A stretch of DNA of 64,000 nucleotides from Arthrobacter sp. SPG23 (GTDB lineage Bacteria; Actinomycetota; Actinomycetes; Actinomycetales; Micrococcaceae). The position numbers and the translations under genes are program-made. The DNA is taken from assembly GCF_000876655.1 (NCBI RefSeq), contig NZ_JYCN01000018.1:27-64026 (forward strand). Direction: 5' to 3'. This document shows, in pieces, positions 35,463 to 44,659 of the stretch (the first letter of the stretch is position 1; the number at the start of each line of letters is the position of its first letter). The notes under the pieces are model-generated. The model saw only the letters and a list, made by a program, of their open reading frames with translations, was not told the origin of the DNA and did not search any database.

Positions 35463-35927
35463 CTACTCGAACGCGGCGCGCCGGGGATCGGACAGCCGGG
35501 TGTTCCACATATCCGGCTTCTTGACCTTGAACCGTCGGCCAGTGAGTGCTTTGGGCGCCAGCCGAACGTAGTAGTCCTTGTCACCTGGCTGCCACGGCTC
35601 CAGGAACAGGGCGTCCACTTCGTCCTTCTCATCCTGGGTTTCGATGAGTTCGGCTTCGCCGCGGGCAACCACGCTCCAGGCCATCTCTTCATGGGCGTCA
35701 TAGCCGTCGATTTCGAAAGCCACGGGCTTGGCCGTCATGGCTGCCCACAGCTTGGTTCCTCCGGCCGTCCGGAAGACGACAGTGCGGCGCTGGAGCACGA
35801 AATTTACCGGGAAGATTTCCGGGTGGCCATCAACAATGAGCGCGATCCTCCCGACCACCTCGGTGTCGAGCATAACCCAGCACTGGTCAATGGACAGCTG
35901 GCCCTCGGGCGGCGTCATGGTGTTCAT
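35463..35927 (-). CDS. Pyridoxamine 5'-phosphate oxidase-fold flavin-binding protein (paralogue 2)
   Basis: The 154-residue PPOX-fold protein shows VGRIALIVDGHPEIFPVNFV and FRTAGGTKLWAAM, then RRFKVKKPDMWNTRLSD near the end. It shares the whole layout with the 31631-32116 protein, and the two bracket the devS/devR/usp block. A DevR-like palindrome lies 38 bp upstream of ATG 35927, the same distance as for its paralogue. ATG 35918 is an alternative start. Confidence 0.87.
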   Translation of the reverse strand: MNTMTPPEGQLSIDQCWVMLDTEVVGRIALIVDGHPEIFPVNFVLQRRTVVFRTAGGTKLWAAMTAKPVAFEIDGYDAHEEMAWSVVARGEAELIETQDEKDEVDALFLEPWQPGDKDYYVRLAPKALTGRRFKVKKPDMWNTRLSDPRRAAFE

Positions 35928-35964
35928 GTAAACCCACGTTACGGTCCCTCCGGCATGCCCATTA

Positions 35965-35978
35965 GGGCCATAGGGCCC
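35965..35978. promoter_or_regulatory. DevR-like operator box upstream of PPOX paralogue 2
   Basis: GGGCCATAGGGCCC retains the GGGnC-N4-GnCCC frame (10 of 14 to the DosR consensus), embedded in TAGGGCCATAGGGCCCCTA. It is 38 bp upstream of the leftward start, so it would overlap the -35 region. Confidence 0.5.
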
Positions 35979-36023
35979 CTAGCGACACCCCGGCAGCGTC
36001 TGCTAACGGCCGGGAAGCGCCGG

Positions 36024-37475
36024 CTACCAGGGGCTCGGCTTGTAGTCCTTGAGGAAGACGCCGTACTGGTCTTCGCCGTTTTCGCCCATGACGATTGGAT
36101 CGTAGACCCTGGCTGCGCCGTCCACGAGGTCCAGCGGCGCGTGGAAGCCTTCCTCCATGAGCCGTACCTTGGTGAAATGGGGCCGCTCATCCGTAATCCA
36201 GCCGGTATCCACCGCGGTCATAAGGATTCCGTCCGAATCCAGCATTTCCTGTGCGCTGGTGCGGGTCATCATGTTCAGCGCCGCTTTGGCCATGTTGGTG
36301 TGGGGGTGCCCAGGGCCCTTGTACGCGCGCGAGAACTGCCCTTCCATGGCGGAAACGTTCACGATGTACTTCCGGTGCGCGGTGGAGCGTTTCATGGCGC
36401 TACGCAGGCGGCTCACCAGCAGGAAGGGCGCAGTCACGTTGCAGAGCTGCACTTCCAGCATTTCCAGGGGGTCCACCTCGTCCACCACCTGGGTCCAGCT
36501 GTTGATAGTGGCCAGGTCCGGAACAAGTCCACCGGCGTCGATGGCCGTGCCGGAGGCTATCCGTTCCAGCGAAGCGGAACCCGTGGAAAGGGCCAGGGAT
36601 GTGATGGCGTCGCCGGCCAGGACCGGGTGGTCCATCACGCTGCTGGCGAGGGCCAACGGGTGCTTGTCATGGGCGTGGCCGAAGGTCACCAGTTCCGGTC
36701 CGCCGTTGGCAGCCTCGAGGGCTGCAGGCAGCGGCTCGTCCTCCGCATCGACCAGGGGCTTGTAGGCGTTGCCTGACCGGCGGACAGTCTGGGCCGCGTT
36801 GTTGATGATGATGTCCAGCGGGCCCGCCGCGTCGAGCGAATCGGTCAGGGCCATCACCTGGGAGGGATCCCGAAGGTCGATGCCCACAATCCGCAGCCGG
36901 TGGAGCCAGTCACCGCTGTCCTCCATGGCCGCGAAGCGACGCGCCGCATCCTTCGGGAACCGAGTGGTGATGGTGGTGTGGGCGCCGTCCCGGAGCAGCC
37001 GCAGGGCGATGTACATGCCGATCTTTGCGCGTCCGCCCGTGAGCAGCGCGCGGCGGCCGGTGAGGTCCGTGCGGGCGTCGCGCTTGCTGTGGCTGAACGC
37101 GGCGCACTCGGGGCACAGCTGATGATAGAAGGCATCAACCTGGGTGTAATGGTTCTTGCAGATATAGCACGGGCGGGACCTGATGAGGTGCCCGGCCACC
37201 TTGCCCGTGGCAGAGGGCTCCAGCTTGTTCCCGCGGGTTTCGTCATCGATCCGGTCGGGCGCTGCCGTGGCCGTCTGGGCGATCACTGCGCGGTCGGATT
37301 CGGCGATCAGGTCGCGCTTGGTGACCCTGCGGTGGCGTTTGACAGCCTTAAACATCTTGCCGGTGGCGCGGCGAACCGAGACGTAGTCCGGGTGCTCCTC
37401 GTCGTAGGCATGGATGGTGTTGAGGACCTTGAGGCAGGCCTGGATCTCCTCAGGCGTCAAATCGGGGGTGTTCAT
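36024..37475 (-). CDS. Atypical SDR with N-terminal zinc ribbon
   Basis: The 483-residue protein has a basic helical N-terminus, a four-cysteine zinc ribbon (C103, C106, C121, C124) and an SDR domain from about 138. The cofactor motif is TGGRAKIG (146-153) with INNAA (224-228). The active-site region has S375 but the Tyr of YxxxK is replaced: T393-N-M-A-K397. Y385 is too far to fit YxxxK or Yx6K. It is much longer than ordinary SDRs, with an insert of about 120 residues between NNAA and the serine. Catalysis is therefore uncertain. It lies next to the dormancy-like island but shows no DevR box. Confidence 0.8.
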   Translation of the reverse strand: MNTPDLTPEEIQACLKVLNTIHAYDEEHPDYVSVRRATGKMFKAVKRHRRVTKRDLIAESDRAVIAQTATAAPDRIDDETRGNKLEPSATGKVAGHLIRSRPCYICKNHYTQVDAFYHQLCPECAAFSHSKRDARTDLTGRRALLTGGRAKIGMYIALRLLRDGAHTTITTRFPKDAARRFAAMEDSGDWLHRLRIVGIDLRDPSQVMALTDSLDAAGPLDIIINNAAQTVRRSGNAYKPLVDAEDEPLPAALEAANGGPELVTFGHAHDKHPLALASSVMDHPVLAGDAITSLALSTGSASLERIASGTAIDAGGLVPDLATINSWTQVVDEVDPLEMLEVQLCNVTAPFLLVSRLRSAMKRSTAHRKYIVNVSAMEGQFSRAYKGPGHPHTNMAKAALNMMTRTSAQEMLDSDGILMTAVDTGWITDERPHFTKVRLMEEGFHAPLDLVDGAARVYDPIVMGENGEDQYGVFLKDYKPSPW

Positions 37476-37542
37476 TGGTCCAATTTTACAGCCTGGGAAA
37501 CCTTCGGCCTGCCTCAGGGTTCAGCGGTGGCGGCGTGCGCGC

Positions 37543-38940
37543 CTAGTCGGTGGTGGATACTCCCACGGCCGCAGCGTGGGCTTCCCCTACTTTGGCCGCG
37601 GATTCCCGGGCAGACGGGTAGTTCTCCGTTGCCGCCTTGATGGCGTTGGGGACCAGGTGGAGGTTGGCGGCTGACAGCGCGCGTTCGGCCTCGTCCGGTT
37701 CAGGGACCGCCTGCCCCTTGGAAAGCACCGTGATACCCGAGTCCGTGACCTTGAAACCGCGGGCGCGGTCGCGCTCCGGGTCCAGGCCGATCGCCGCACC
37801 GGCGGGCACCTTGACGTTCTTGTCGATGATGGCGCGGTTGACCACGGCACCCTCGCCGATCTGGACCTTGTCCATCAGGACCGAGTCCACCACACGGCTC
37901 GCCGTTCCCACATAGACGTCGTTGGACAGGACTGATCCTTCCACGATGCCGCCGGAGATCACCACGCCGCTAGCCACGATGGAGTCGAGGGCCGTACCCA
38001 CGGTGTTGCCCTGACCGCGGACGAACTTTGCCGGTGGGGAGATGCTCTGCCGTGTGTAGATGGGCCATTCCGAGTTGTACAGGTTGAAAACCGGCATGGG
38101 TGAAATAAGGTCCATGTGGGCGTCGTAAAAGGAATCGATAGTGCCGACATCGCGCCAGTAAGTGCGGTCGCGTTCGGTGGAGCCGGGAATATCGTTCAGC
38201 GTGAAGTCATAAACGCCTGCTTCGCCCTTATTGACGAAGTAAGGGATGATGTCGCCGCCCATATCGTGCTTGGTGTCGAGGCGCTCGGCATCCACGTGCA
38301 GGGCGTCCACCAGGGCATCCGCATCGAAAACGTAATTTCCCATGGATGCGAGGAACTGCGTGGGATCTGCCGCCAGTCCGGGGGTTGAGGACGGCTTCTC
38401 CACGAAAGCCGCAATTTTCTGGGGATCGTTCTGATCCACCTCGATGACGCCGAACTGATCGGCCATGTTCAGCGGCTGGCGGACTGCGGCCACTGTGGCT
38501 TTGGCACCGCTCTTGACGTGCTGATCAACCATCTGCGCGAAGTCCATGCGGTACACGTGGTCGGCGCCAACCACAACCACGATGTCGGGGTTGGCGTCAT
38601 GAATCAGGTTCAGTGACTGGTAGATCGCGTTGGCGCTGCCGAGGAACCAGCTCTTGCCCACGCGCTGCTGAGCCGGGACGGAGGCGATGTAGTTTCCGAG
38701 CTGCGTGGACATTCTCCACGTTTCGGAAATATGCCGGTCAAGGCTGTGGGATTTGTATTGCGTGAGAACAACTATCTGCAGATAGCGGGAATTCACGAGG
38801 TTGGATAGCGCGAAGTCGATTAGCCGGTAGCTGCCGGCAAAGGGCACGCCGGGTTTGGCCCTGTCAGCCGTCAGTGGCATGAGCCGGTTGCCCTCGCCGC
38901 CTGCGAGGACAATAGCCAGGACTTTCTTATTCAACGGCAT
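37543..38940 (-). CDS. glgC: Glucose-1-phosphate adenylyltransferase GlgC
   Basis: Makes ADP-glucose from ATP and glucose-1-phosphate for alpha-glucan synthesis. The 465-residue protein has the nucleotidyltransferase motif [13 protein letters not shown] near the N-terminus, the [10 protein letters not shown] and GADHVYRMD motifs, EKP, and a C-terminal left-handed beta-helix. ATG 38940 begins [11 protein letters not shown]. The C-terminal roughly 50 residues (rich in Ala/Glu/Ser) exceed the usual length. It is divergent from glgA across 94 bp. Confidence 0.95.
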   Translation of the reverse strand: MPLNKKVLAIVLAGGEGNRLMPLTADRAKPGVPFAGSYRLIDFALSNLVNSRYLQIVVLTQYKSHSLDRHISETWRMSTQLGNYIASVPAQQRVGKSWFLGSANAIYQSLNLIHDANPDIVVVVGADHVYRMDFAQMVDQHVKSGAKATVAAVRQPLNMADQFGVIEVDQNDPQKIAAFVEKPSSTPGLAADPTQFLASMGNYVFDADALVDALHVDAERLDTKHDMGGDIIPYFVNKGEAGVYDFTLNDIPGSTERDRTYWRDVGTIDSFYDAHMDLISPMPVFNLYNSEWPIYTRQSISPPAKFVRGQGNTVGTALDSIVASGVVISGGIVEGSVLSNDVYVGTASRVVDSVLMDKVQIGEGAVVNRAIIDKNVKVPAGAAIGLDPERDRARGFKVTDSGITVLSKGQAVPEPDEAERALSAANLHLVPNAIKAATENYPSARESAAKVGEAHAAAVGVSTTD

Positions 38941-39034
38941 GGTGGTCGCTCCTGTACGCCTTCGTAACTTCCCCAAAAAAGTCCGGCACGCCCGGACTCC
39001 TTCACACTAGAACAGATACGCCGTAAGGACTACC

Positions 39035-40240
39035 TTGGGTATCGTGCGAATAGACATTGTGACTAAAGAGTTCCCGCCGGAGATTTACGGCGGCGCCGGG
39101 GTCCACGTGGCTGAATTAAGCCGAGTGCTGGCCAAGCATGTGGATTTGCAGGTGCGGGCCTTCGGGGCGCCCCGGGATCCCGACTACCACGGGGCGAAGG
39201 TGACGTCCTATTCGGTCCCGGAGGATCTGGGTGCCGCCAACGCCGCCGTCCAGACGCTTGGGGTGGACCTGCGCATCGTGCCGGACATCGCGGGAGCCGA
39301 CCTTGTGCATTCGCACACCTGGTATGCCAACATGGCGGGCCACCTGGCCTCGCTGCTGCACGGCATCCCGCACGTGCTGAGCGCCCATAGCCTGGAGCCG
39401 CTGCGGCCGTGGAAGGCCGAACAGCTCGGCGGCGGTTATGCCTTGTCCTCATGGGTGGAAAAGACCGCCTACGAGGCCGCCGCGGCCATCATCGCCGTAT
39501 CTGAAGGGATGCGTCAGGACATCCTCCGCAGCTACCCGGACGTCGATCCGGCCAAGGTTCGCGTGGTCCATAACGGCATCGACGTCGAACTCTGGTCCCG
39601 CGATGAGGGCGATGACGCCATCCGTGCACTGGGCATCGACCCGGATCTGCCCAGTGTGGTGTTCGTTGGCCGGAACACGCGCCAGAAGGGTGTTCCCTAC
39701 CTGCTTCGCGCCGCGGCCAAGCTGCCGGCGGGCGTCCAGCTGGTCCTGTGCCTCGGCGCGGCGGACACCCCGGAACTCGCGGCGGAAACTGCCCGCCTGA
39801 TCGAGGAGCTGCAGAGCCAGCGCAGCGGAGTCGTCCTGATTGAGCGCATGCTTCCCCGCCACGAACTGATTCAGGTACTGAGCCACGCAACTGCCTTTGC
39901 CTGCCCGTCCATCTACGAACCGTTGGGGATCGTCAACCTGGAGGCCATGGCCTGCGGCGCCGCCGTCGTGGCCAGCGCCACCGGCGGCATTCCCGAAGTT
40001 GTCCAGCATGGCGAAACCGGGCTGCTGGTGGAGCTGGAGCAGGTGACCGACGGCACGGGAACCCCGCTGGATCCGGAGAAGTTCGTCGACGAATTTGCCG
40101 CCGCCCTGACTGAAGTGGTGTCGGACCCGGAGCGCGCCCGTGCCATGGGCCGGGCAGGACGCCGCCGGGCGGAGGAGCACTTCTCGTGGGAGTCCATCAC
40201 GGAAACCACCCTTGAGGTGTACCGCTCGGTTCTGGCCTAG
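39035..40240 (+). CDS. glgA: Actinobacterial glycogen synthase/GlgM-type glycosyltransferase (GT4)
   Basis: The 401-residue GT-B enzyme opens IDIVTKEFPPEIYGGAGVHV, carries HTWYANMAGHLA and a C-terminal EPLGIVNLEAMACG nucleotide-sugar motif. It is the short actinobacterial GT4 form rather than the E. coli GT5. Mycobacterial orthologue Rv1212c, also divergent from glgC, was reassigned as GlgM, making maltose-1-phosphate from ADP-glucose and glucose-1-phosphate; the same may apply here. TTG 39035 has AAGGA 5 nt upstream; GTG 39044 is the alternative by homologue length. Confidence 0.9.
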   Translation: MGIVRIDIVTKEFPPEIYGGAGVHVAELSRVLAKHVDLQVRAFGAPRDPDYHGAKVTSYSVPEDLGAANAAVQTLGVDLRIVPDIAGADLVHSHTWYANMAGHLASLLHGIPHVLSAHSLEPLRPWKAEQLGGGYALSSWVEKTAYEAAAAIIAVSEGMRQDILRSYPDVDPAKVRVVHNGIDVELWSRDEGDDAIRALGIDPDLPSVVFVGRNTRQKGVPYLLRAAAKLPAGVQLVLCLGAADTPELAAETARLIEELQSQRSGVVLIERMLPRHELIQVLSHATAFACPSIYEPLGIVNLEAMACGAAVVASATGGIPEVVQHGETGLLVELEQVTDGTGTPLDPEKFVDEFAAALTEVVSDPERARAMGRAGRRRAEEHFSWESITETTLEVYRSVLA

Positions 40241-40250
40241 AGCCGAATAG

Positions 40251-40296
40251 ACGACGACGGCGCCGCCCCGCTGAGCGGGTGCGGCGCCGTTGTCGT
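40251..40296. terminator. Bidirectional terminator between glgA and the acyl-CoA dehydrogenase gene
   Basis: A 16-bp stem (40251-40266 with 40281-40296, one G-U) encloses a nested CCCGC/GCGGG hairpin. It lies between convergent genes and is flanked by TTGTCGTAT on the right. Confidence 0.8.
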
Positions 40297-40323
40297 ATCT
40301 CAGTACCCGTAAGGCCCGGGGAC

Positions 40324-42438
40324 CTAGCGGCGCGGTGCCTTGGCCTCACGTGCCTGCCTTGCAATGAGGACCTTCTCGTCGACAGGGGCTTTGCCGTCGG
40401 CGCGCTGGGTCCGGAAGAACGCGCGTGCCTCGTCCTGCCGGGTCTTTTCGGCGCCGGTCGCAATAGCCGCGCGGAGATGCTCCGGGCCGTATCCGAAGGC
40501 ATCCACCAGGTCCACGGCGTGCGGGCGGATTTTGACCAGGAGCCGGTTGATGTAGTCGCCCACAGTGCGGGCACGCTGCATCGACAGCCGGCCGTTCATG
40601 AGGTACCAGGAGAGGTTCTTCTCGATGAGTGAGAGTCCGAACAGATCCCGGAGCCAGGTCAGCACCCGCTTGGTGCCCGGGTCATTCACATCGGCCAGCG
40701 CTTCCGTGAAGGCTTCCCACTGCAGCAGCTCCGCGTGGGCCTGCGCCGCCTCAATCAATTCGTGCTGGTGCTGGTTGAAAGCCGCGGCGGCCTTCTGCTG
40801 CGGCAGCTTATTGGTTCCCTTCAGGGCTACCCCCGCCTCGGCAACCATGGTCTGAACCCTGTCCGTCAGCAGCAACCGCTGGGTGTCCTCATCCCGGAGG
40901 GCAATGGCCGCCTTCTGCACGGAGCCGGTGTCCGCCATGAATTGCGCAACCTGGCGGAGTCCGGTCCGGTGTACTGCGGCGCCGGCTGCCTGGCTGACCA
41001 CGTAGCGTGCCAGCACCCCGACGTCGACGTTGCGGAATTCCTTGGCGTAGTCCGCCAGGAGCCGTTTGGCCACCAGCTGAAGGAGCACGGTGTTGTCGCC
41101 TTCAAACGTGACATAGACGTCCAGGTCCGCACGGAGGGAGGCGAAACGGTTTTCAATCAGGAAGCCCGCTCCGCCGCAGGCTTCGCGGCACTCCTGCAGG
41201 GTATCCAGGGCGTGCCATGTGCTGAGCGGCTTGAGTGCGGCGGCCAGTGTCTCCAGGTCCTGGCGGTCCTCGTCGGTGTCGTGTGCGCCGGAGAAGACGT
41301 CGTCGAATTTCTGCAGCAGCTGCTCGTGGGCGAAGCCTGCGGCATAGGTTGTGGCGAGCCGGGTGAACAGCCGCCGCTGATGCCGCTGGTAGTCGAGCAG
41401 CACCTCTTCGTCAGTGTGCGAGGAGGCGTTGAACTGGCGGCGCTCAGTGGCGTACTGGATGGCGGTCTTGAGCGCCAGCTTGCTGGCGGCCACCGCGGCG
41501 CCGTCCAGGGAGACACGGCCCTGGACGAGGGTGCCCAGCATGGTGAAGAAACGGCGGCCCGGGCTGGCAATGGGGGAGGTGTAGGCCCCGTCGGCAGCAA
41601 CATTGCCGTACCGGTTGAGCAGGTTGTCCCGCGGAATGCGGACGTCACTGAAGTGCAGCCTGCCGTTGTCGATGCCGTTCAGCCCGCCCTTGACGCCGTC
41701 GTCCTCACCACCGATGCCCGGCAGGAACTCCTTGGTCTTCGGATCCCGCAGGTCCACGTAGAAAGCGTGGACCCCGTGGTTCACGCCGTTGGTCACAAGC
41801 TGGGCGAACACCACGGCGCCGAGTCCGTCGATGGCTGCGTTGCCGATGTAGTCCTTCCACGCGGCACGGAAGGGCGTGTTGATGACGAATTCCTGCGTGG
41901 CCGGGTCAAACGTGGCCGTGGTGGCAATGCTGGCAACATCGGAGCCGTGCCCGGTTTCCGTCATCGCAAAGCAACCGGGGATATCCATGTTCATGATGCC
42001 GGGCAGCCACTTGGCATGGTGCTCCTCGGTGCCGAGGTGCATCACAGCCGATCCGAACAGGCCCCACTGGACGCCGGCCTTGATCTGCAGCGACGGATCG
42101 GCCGTGACGAGTTCCTCGAACCCGGCGATGTTCCCGCCGTGATCGTCCGAACCACCCAGTGATGCGGGAAAAGCACGGTGGACGGCACCGTTCTCCACCA
42201 GGTACTGGAGCTGGCCGAACGTGCGCTTCCGGTGCTCGGTGTGGGTGAGGCCCTCGGTCTTATGCAGTTCGGGACGGCCCGAAAGTTCGCGCGAGTGCCG
42301 GCGGATGTGCGCCCACTTGCCCAGGAGCTGCTCGCCCAGCGCAGCGACGTCGACGGCGGGTGCCGCGTCGGCGTGGTGGTGTGCGCTCCCGGCGGGGCGG
42401 CGTGCCTGGCCGGCGGCGCGGTCAACTACGTCAGTCAT
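40324..42438 (-). CDS. Acyl-CoA dehydrogenase/oxidase (FadE5/ACOX-like)
   Basis: First step of beta-oxidation, FAD-dependent formation of 2-enoyl-CoA. The 704-residue protein has CFAMTETGHGSDVASIATTA (flavin/substrate motif), RVSLDGAAVAASK, and VTFEGDNTVLLQLVAKRLLA in the C-terminal helical half, as in acyl-CoA oxidases and mycobacterial FadE5. It is longer than a typical 380-residue ACAD and has a basic C-terminal tail. AAGGAATC precedes ATG 42438. It lies 30 bp downstream of the TetR gene and is probably co-transcribed with it. Confidence 0.9.
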   Translation of the reverse strand: MTDVVDRAAGQARRPAGSAHHHADAAPAVDVAALGEQLLGKWAHIRRHSRELSGRPELHKTEGLTHTEHRKRTFGQLQYLVENGAVHRAFPASLGGSDDHGGNIAGFEELVTADPSLQIKAGVQWGLFGSAVMHLGTEEHHAKWLPGIMNMDIPGCFAMTETGHGSDVASIATTATFDPATQEFVINTPFRAAWKDYIGNAAIDGLGAVVFAQLVTNGVNHGVHAFYVDLRDPKTKEFLPGIGGEDDGVKGGLNGIDNGRLHFSDVRIPRDNLLNRYGNVAADGAYTSPIASPGRRFFTMLGTLVQGRVSLDGAAVAASKLALKTAIQYATERRQFNASSHTDEEVLLDYQRHQRRLFTRLATTYAAGFAHEQLLQKFDDVFSGAHDTDEDRQDLETLAAALKPLSTWHALDTLQECREACGGAGFLIENRFASLRADLDVYVTFEGDNTVLLQLVAKRLLADYAKEFRNVDVGVLARYVVSQAAGAAVHRTGLRQVAQFMADTGSVQKAAIALRDEDTQRLLLTDRVQTMVAEAGVALKGTNKLPQQKAAAAFNQHQHELIEAAQAHAELLQWEAFTEALADVNDPGTKRVLTWLRDLFGLSLIEKNLSWYLMNGRLSMQRARTVGDYINRLLVKIRPHAVDLVDAFGYGPEHLRAAIATGAEKTRQDEARAFFRTQRADGKAPVDEKVLIARQAREAKAPRR

Positions 42439-42468
42439 GTCGATTCCTTCTTTGGTTCTGACAATTCA

Positions 42469-43215
42469 CTAAGGGTTTGGATTGTGGGGGTCCAGGGTCT
42501 CCAGCTCCGGGGCAATCCCGACGCACAGCCAGGCGGTGATCTGGCGTGCCATGGTTTCCTGGTCAGGTTTGCCGGGCGACTCCGGCGTGGCAAGCCATTG
42601 TTCGCCGGCATTCCGGACTAGCCCGATCGCGGCAGTGGGCCAGTAACCGATCACGGCTTCCTTGCCGGTACCAAGATGGGCGCGCATGGGCCGGGCGATC
42701 ATGTCGCGGACTTCTTCGAAAAAGTGGCCAAGGGCGCCCGTGGCCGCCATGCCCCCGGTGGCCGCGCCGGGTTCGCCTGCCGAGTATGTCGTGACGAAGG
42801 TGTAGACGTTGGGACTGGTTTCGGCCATCTGAAGGTAGGCGGACACCATGGCCAGCAGTCCCTCGCGGGGGGTTTGGGCGCTCTGGGCGGCTTCCTGGAT
42901 GCGGCGCTGCATCTGGCTTATCACCACCTCGCCGACGGCCTGCTGCAGCCCGGCCTTGTCGCCGAAGTACCGGTAGAACACGGACTTGGATGTGCCGGCC
43001 GCGGCGGCGATGTCCTCCATGGAAGCGTCGCTGCCGAGCGCATGGACGGCCTTCCGTGCGGATTTGATGAGTTCGCGGCGGCGTTCCTCCCGGTGGGACT
43101 GCCAGCGGGCAGCGCGCCCGTCAATTGCGGTGCCTTCGGGGGCGGTGCCCGGCTTTTCACCACCGGGTGAGGTTCCGCCCGCGGCAAAGGCGGGGTCAAC
43201 AGGAAGGATGTTCAC
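42469..43215 (-). CDS. TetR-family regulator of the beta-oxidation genes
   Basis: The 248-residue repressor has an HTH at about 46-92 (SMEDIAAAAGTSKSVFYRYF) and a helical ligand-binding C-terminal domain with a conserved TYSAGEPGAATGG loop. The N-terminal 35 residues are unstructured. The GTG start (43215) lies at the edge of a perfect palindrome (43215-43247), so autorepression is likely. It sits between the leftward dehydrogenase and the rightward thiolase-ketoreductase-hydratase operon; an acyl-CoA ligand is a reasonable guess. Confidence 0.92.
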   Translation of the reverse strand: MNILPVDPAFAAGGTSPGGEKPGTAPEGTAIDGRAARWQSHREERRRELIKSARKAVHALGSDASMEDIAAAAGTSKSVFYRYFGDKAGLQQAVGEVVISQMQRRIQEAAQSAQTPREGLLAMVSAYLQMAETSPNVYTFVTTYSAGEPGAATGGMAATGALGHFFEEVRDMIARPMRAHLGTGKEAVIGYWPTAAIGLVRNAGEQWLATPESPGKPDQETMARQITAWLCVGIAPELETLDPHNPNP

Positions 43216-43247
43216 GATACCCAGCGTATCAGGTACGCTGGGTATCG
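43215..43247. promoter_or_regulatory. TetR operator: perfect 14-bp-arm palindrome
   Basis: CGATACCCAGCGTA (43215-43228) and TACGCTGGGTATCG (43234-43247) are exact inverted repeats around the 5-nt spacer TCAGG. It overlaps the start of the TetR gene and lies 31 bp before the thiolase ATG, so one dimer or dimer pair could block both divergent transcripts. Confidence 0.85.
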
Positions 43248-43278
43248 GTAATCAGCGTTGAGCAGAAGGAGACAGCAC

Positions 43279-44649
43279 ATGTCCTTTACCGGACAGTCCG
43301 CCACAGGACCAGAGGAATCATCCACCGCCGCCGCCGCAACGCCTGGCGGGGGCCTGCTGCGCCAGGCTGTGGTGGTAGGAGGAAACCGGATTCCGTTTGC
43401 CCGGACAGGCGGCGCGTATACGAAGTCGTCGAACCAGGACATGCTGACTGCGGCCCTGGATGGCCTGATTGCCCGCTTCGGCCTCGCGGATGAACGAATC
43501 GGCGAGGTGGCCGCAGGGGCTGTGCTGAAGCACTCCCGCGACTTCAACCTCACCCGCGAGGCGGTGCTGGGTTCGGCCCTCTCCGCGGAAACCCCCGCCT
43601 ATGATCTCCAGCAGGCGTGTGCCACGGGACTTGAGACGGTCCTCGGCCTCGCCAACAAAATCAAGCTTGGACAGATCGATTCGGGCATTGCCGGGGGCGT
43701 CGACTCCGCATCCGATGCGCCCATCGCTGTAAGCGAGGGCCTGCGAGAGGTCCTGCTGGACCTCAACCGCGCCAAGACCCTGCCCCAGCGGCTCAAGGTC
43801 CTGGGCCGCCTTCGTCCCAAGGACCTGGCACCGGACGCACCCAATACAGGGGAGCCGCGGACCGGCCTTTCCATGGGTGAACACCAGGCCCTCACCACCG
43901 CGCAATGGAAGATCACGCGTGAGGCCCAGGACCAACTTGCCTACACCAGCCACCGCAACCTCGCAGCCGCCTATGATGCCGGCTTCTTCGACGATCTGCT
44001 GACGCCCTACCGCGGGCTGAACCGGGACTCGAACCTGCGTGCCGACACCACCCTTGAAAAGCTTGCCACGCTCAAACCCGTTTTCGGCAGGAACCTGGGT
44101 GCGGAGGCAACCATGACCGCAGGAAACTCCACTCCGCTCACTGATGGCGCGTCCACCGTGCTGCTGGCATCGGAAGAGTGGGCGGACGCCCACGAACTCC
44201 CGAAGCTCGCAACGGTCGTCGACGGCGAAGCGGCCGCAGTCGACTTCGTCCACGGCAAGGACGGGCTGCTGATGGCGCCGGCTTTCGCGGTTCCCCGCCT
44301 GCTGGCCCGCAACGGACTGACGCTGGATGATATCGACTTCTTCGAAATCCATGAAGCCTTCGCCGGTACCGTCCTCAGCACCCTGGCTGCATGGGAAGAC
44401 GAAGAATTCGGACGGACACGCCTCGGCCTGGACGGTGCCCTCGGCAGCGTCGACCGGTCGAAGCTGAACGTGAACGGTTCATCGCTGGCAGCAGGGCATC
44501 CCTTTGCCGCCACCGGGGGGCGCATCGTGGCCTCACTGGCCAAGATGCTCCACGAAAGGGGCCACGTGGACGGCCGTCCGGCCCGTGGCCTGATTTCCAT
44601 TTGCGCTGCCGGCGGCCAAGGCGTCGTCGCCATTCTTGAAGCATTCTAG
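43279..44649 (+). CDS. Acetyl-CoA C-acyltransferase (FadA2/FadI-like thiolase)
   Basis: Last step of beta-oxidation, thiolytic cleavage of 3-ketoacyl-CoA. The 456-residue enzyme keeps the full catalytic set: nucleophile Cys in QQACATGLE, NGSSLAAGHPFAATGGR with the histidine, HEAFAGT, and the second cysteine in SICAAGGQG. The N-terminal 35 residues are Thr/Ala/Gly-rich. AGAAGGAGA gives a strong start at ATG 43279. It heads a three-gene operon controlled by the palindrome just upstream. Confidence 0.95.
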   Translation: MSFTGQSATGPEESSTAAAATPGGGLLRQAVVVGGNRIPFARTGGAYTKSSNQDMLTAALDGLIARFGLADERIGEVAAGAVLKHSRDFNLTREAVLGSALSAETPAYDLQQACATGLETVLGLANKIKLGQIDSGIAGGVDSASDAPIAVSEGLREVLLDLNRAKTLPQRLKVLGRLRPKDLAPDAPNTGEPRTGLSMGEHQALTTAQWKITREAQDQLAYTSHRNLAAAYDAGFFDDLLTPYRGLNRDSNLRADTTLEKLATLKPVFGRNLGAEATMTAGNSTPLTDGASTVLLASEEWADAHELPKLATVVDGEAAAVDFVHGKDGLLMAPAFAVPRLLARNGLTLDDIDFFEIHEAFAGTVLSTLAAWEDEEFGRTRLGLDGALGSVDRSKLNVNGSSLAAGHPFAATGGRIVASLAKMLHERGHVDGRPARGLISICAAGGQGVVAILEAF

Positions 44650-44659
44650 GGAGGCCGGC

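Noticed and set aside
40735..42162. 475-codon open frame antisense to the acyl-CoA dehydrogenase
   Set aside because: Sense frame encodes full FadE/ACOX motifs; antisense frame has none.
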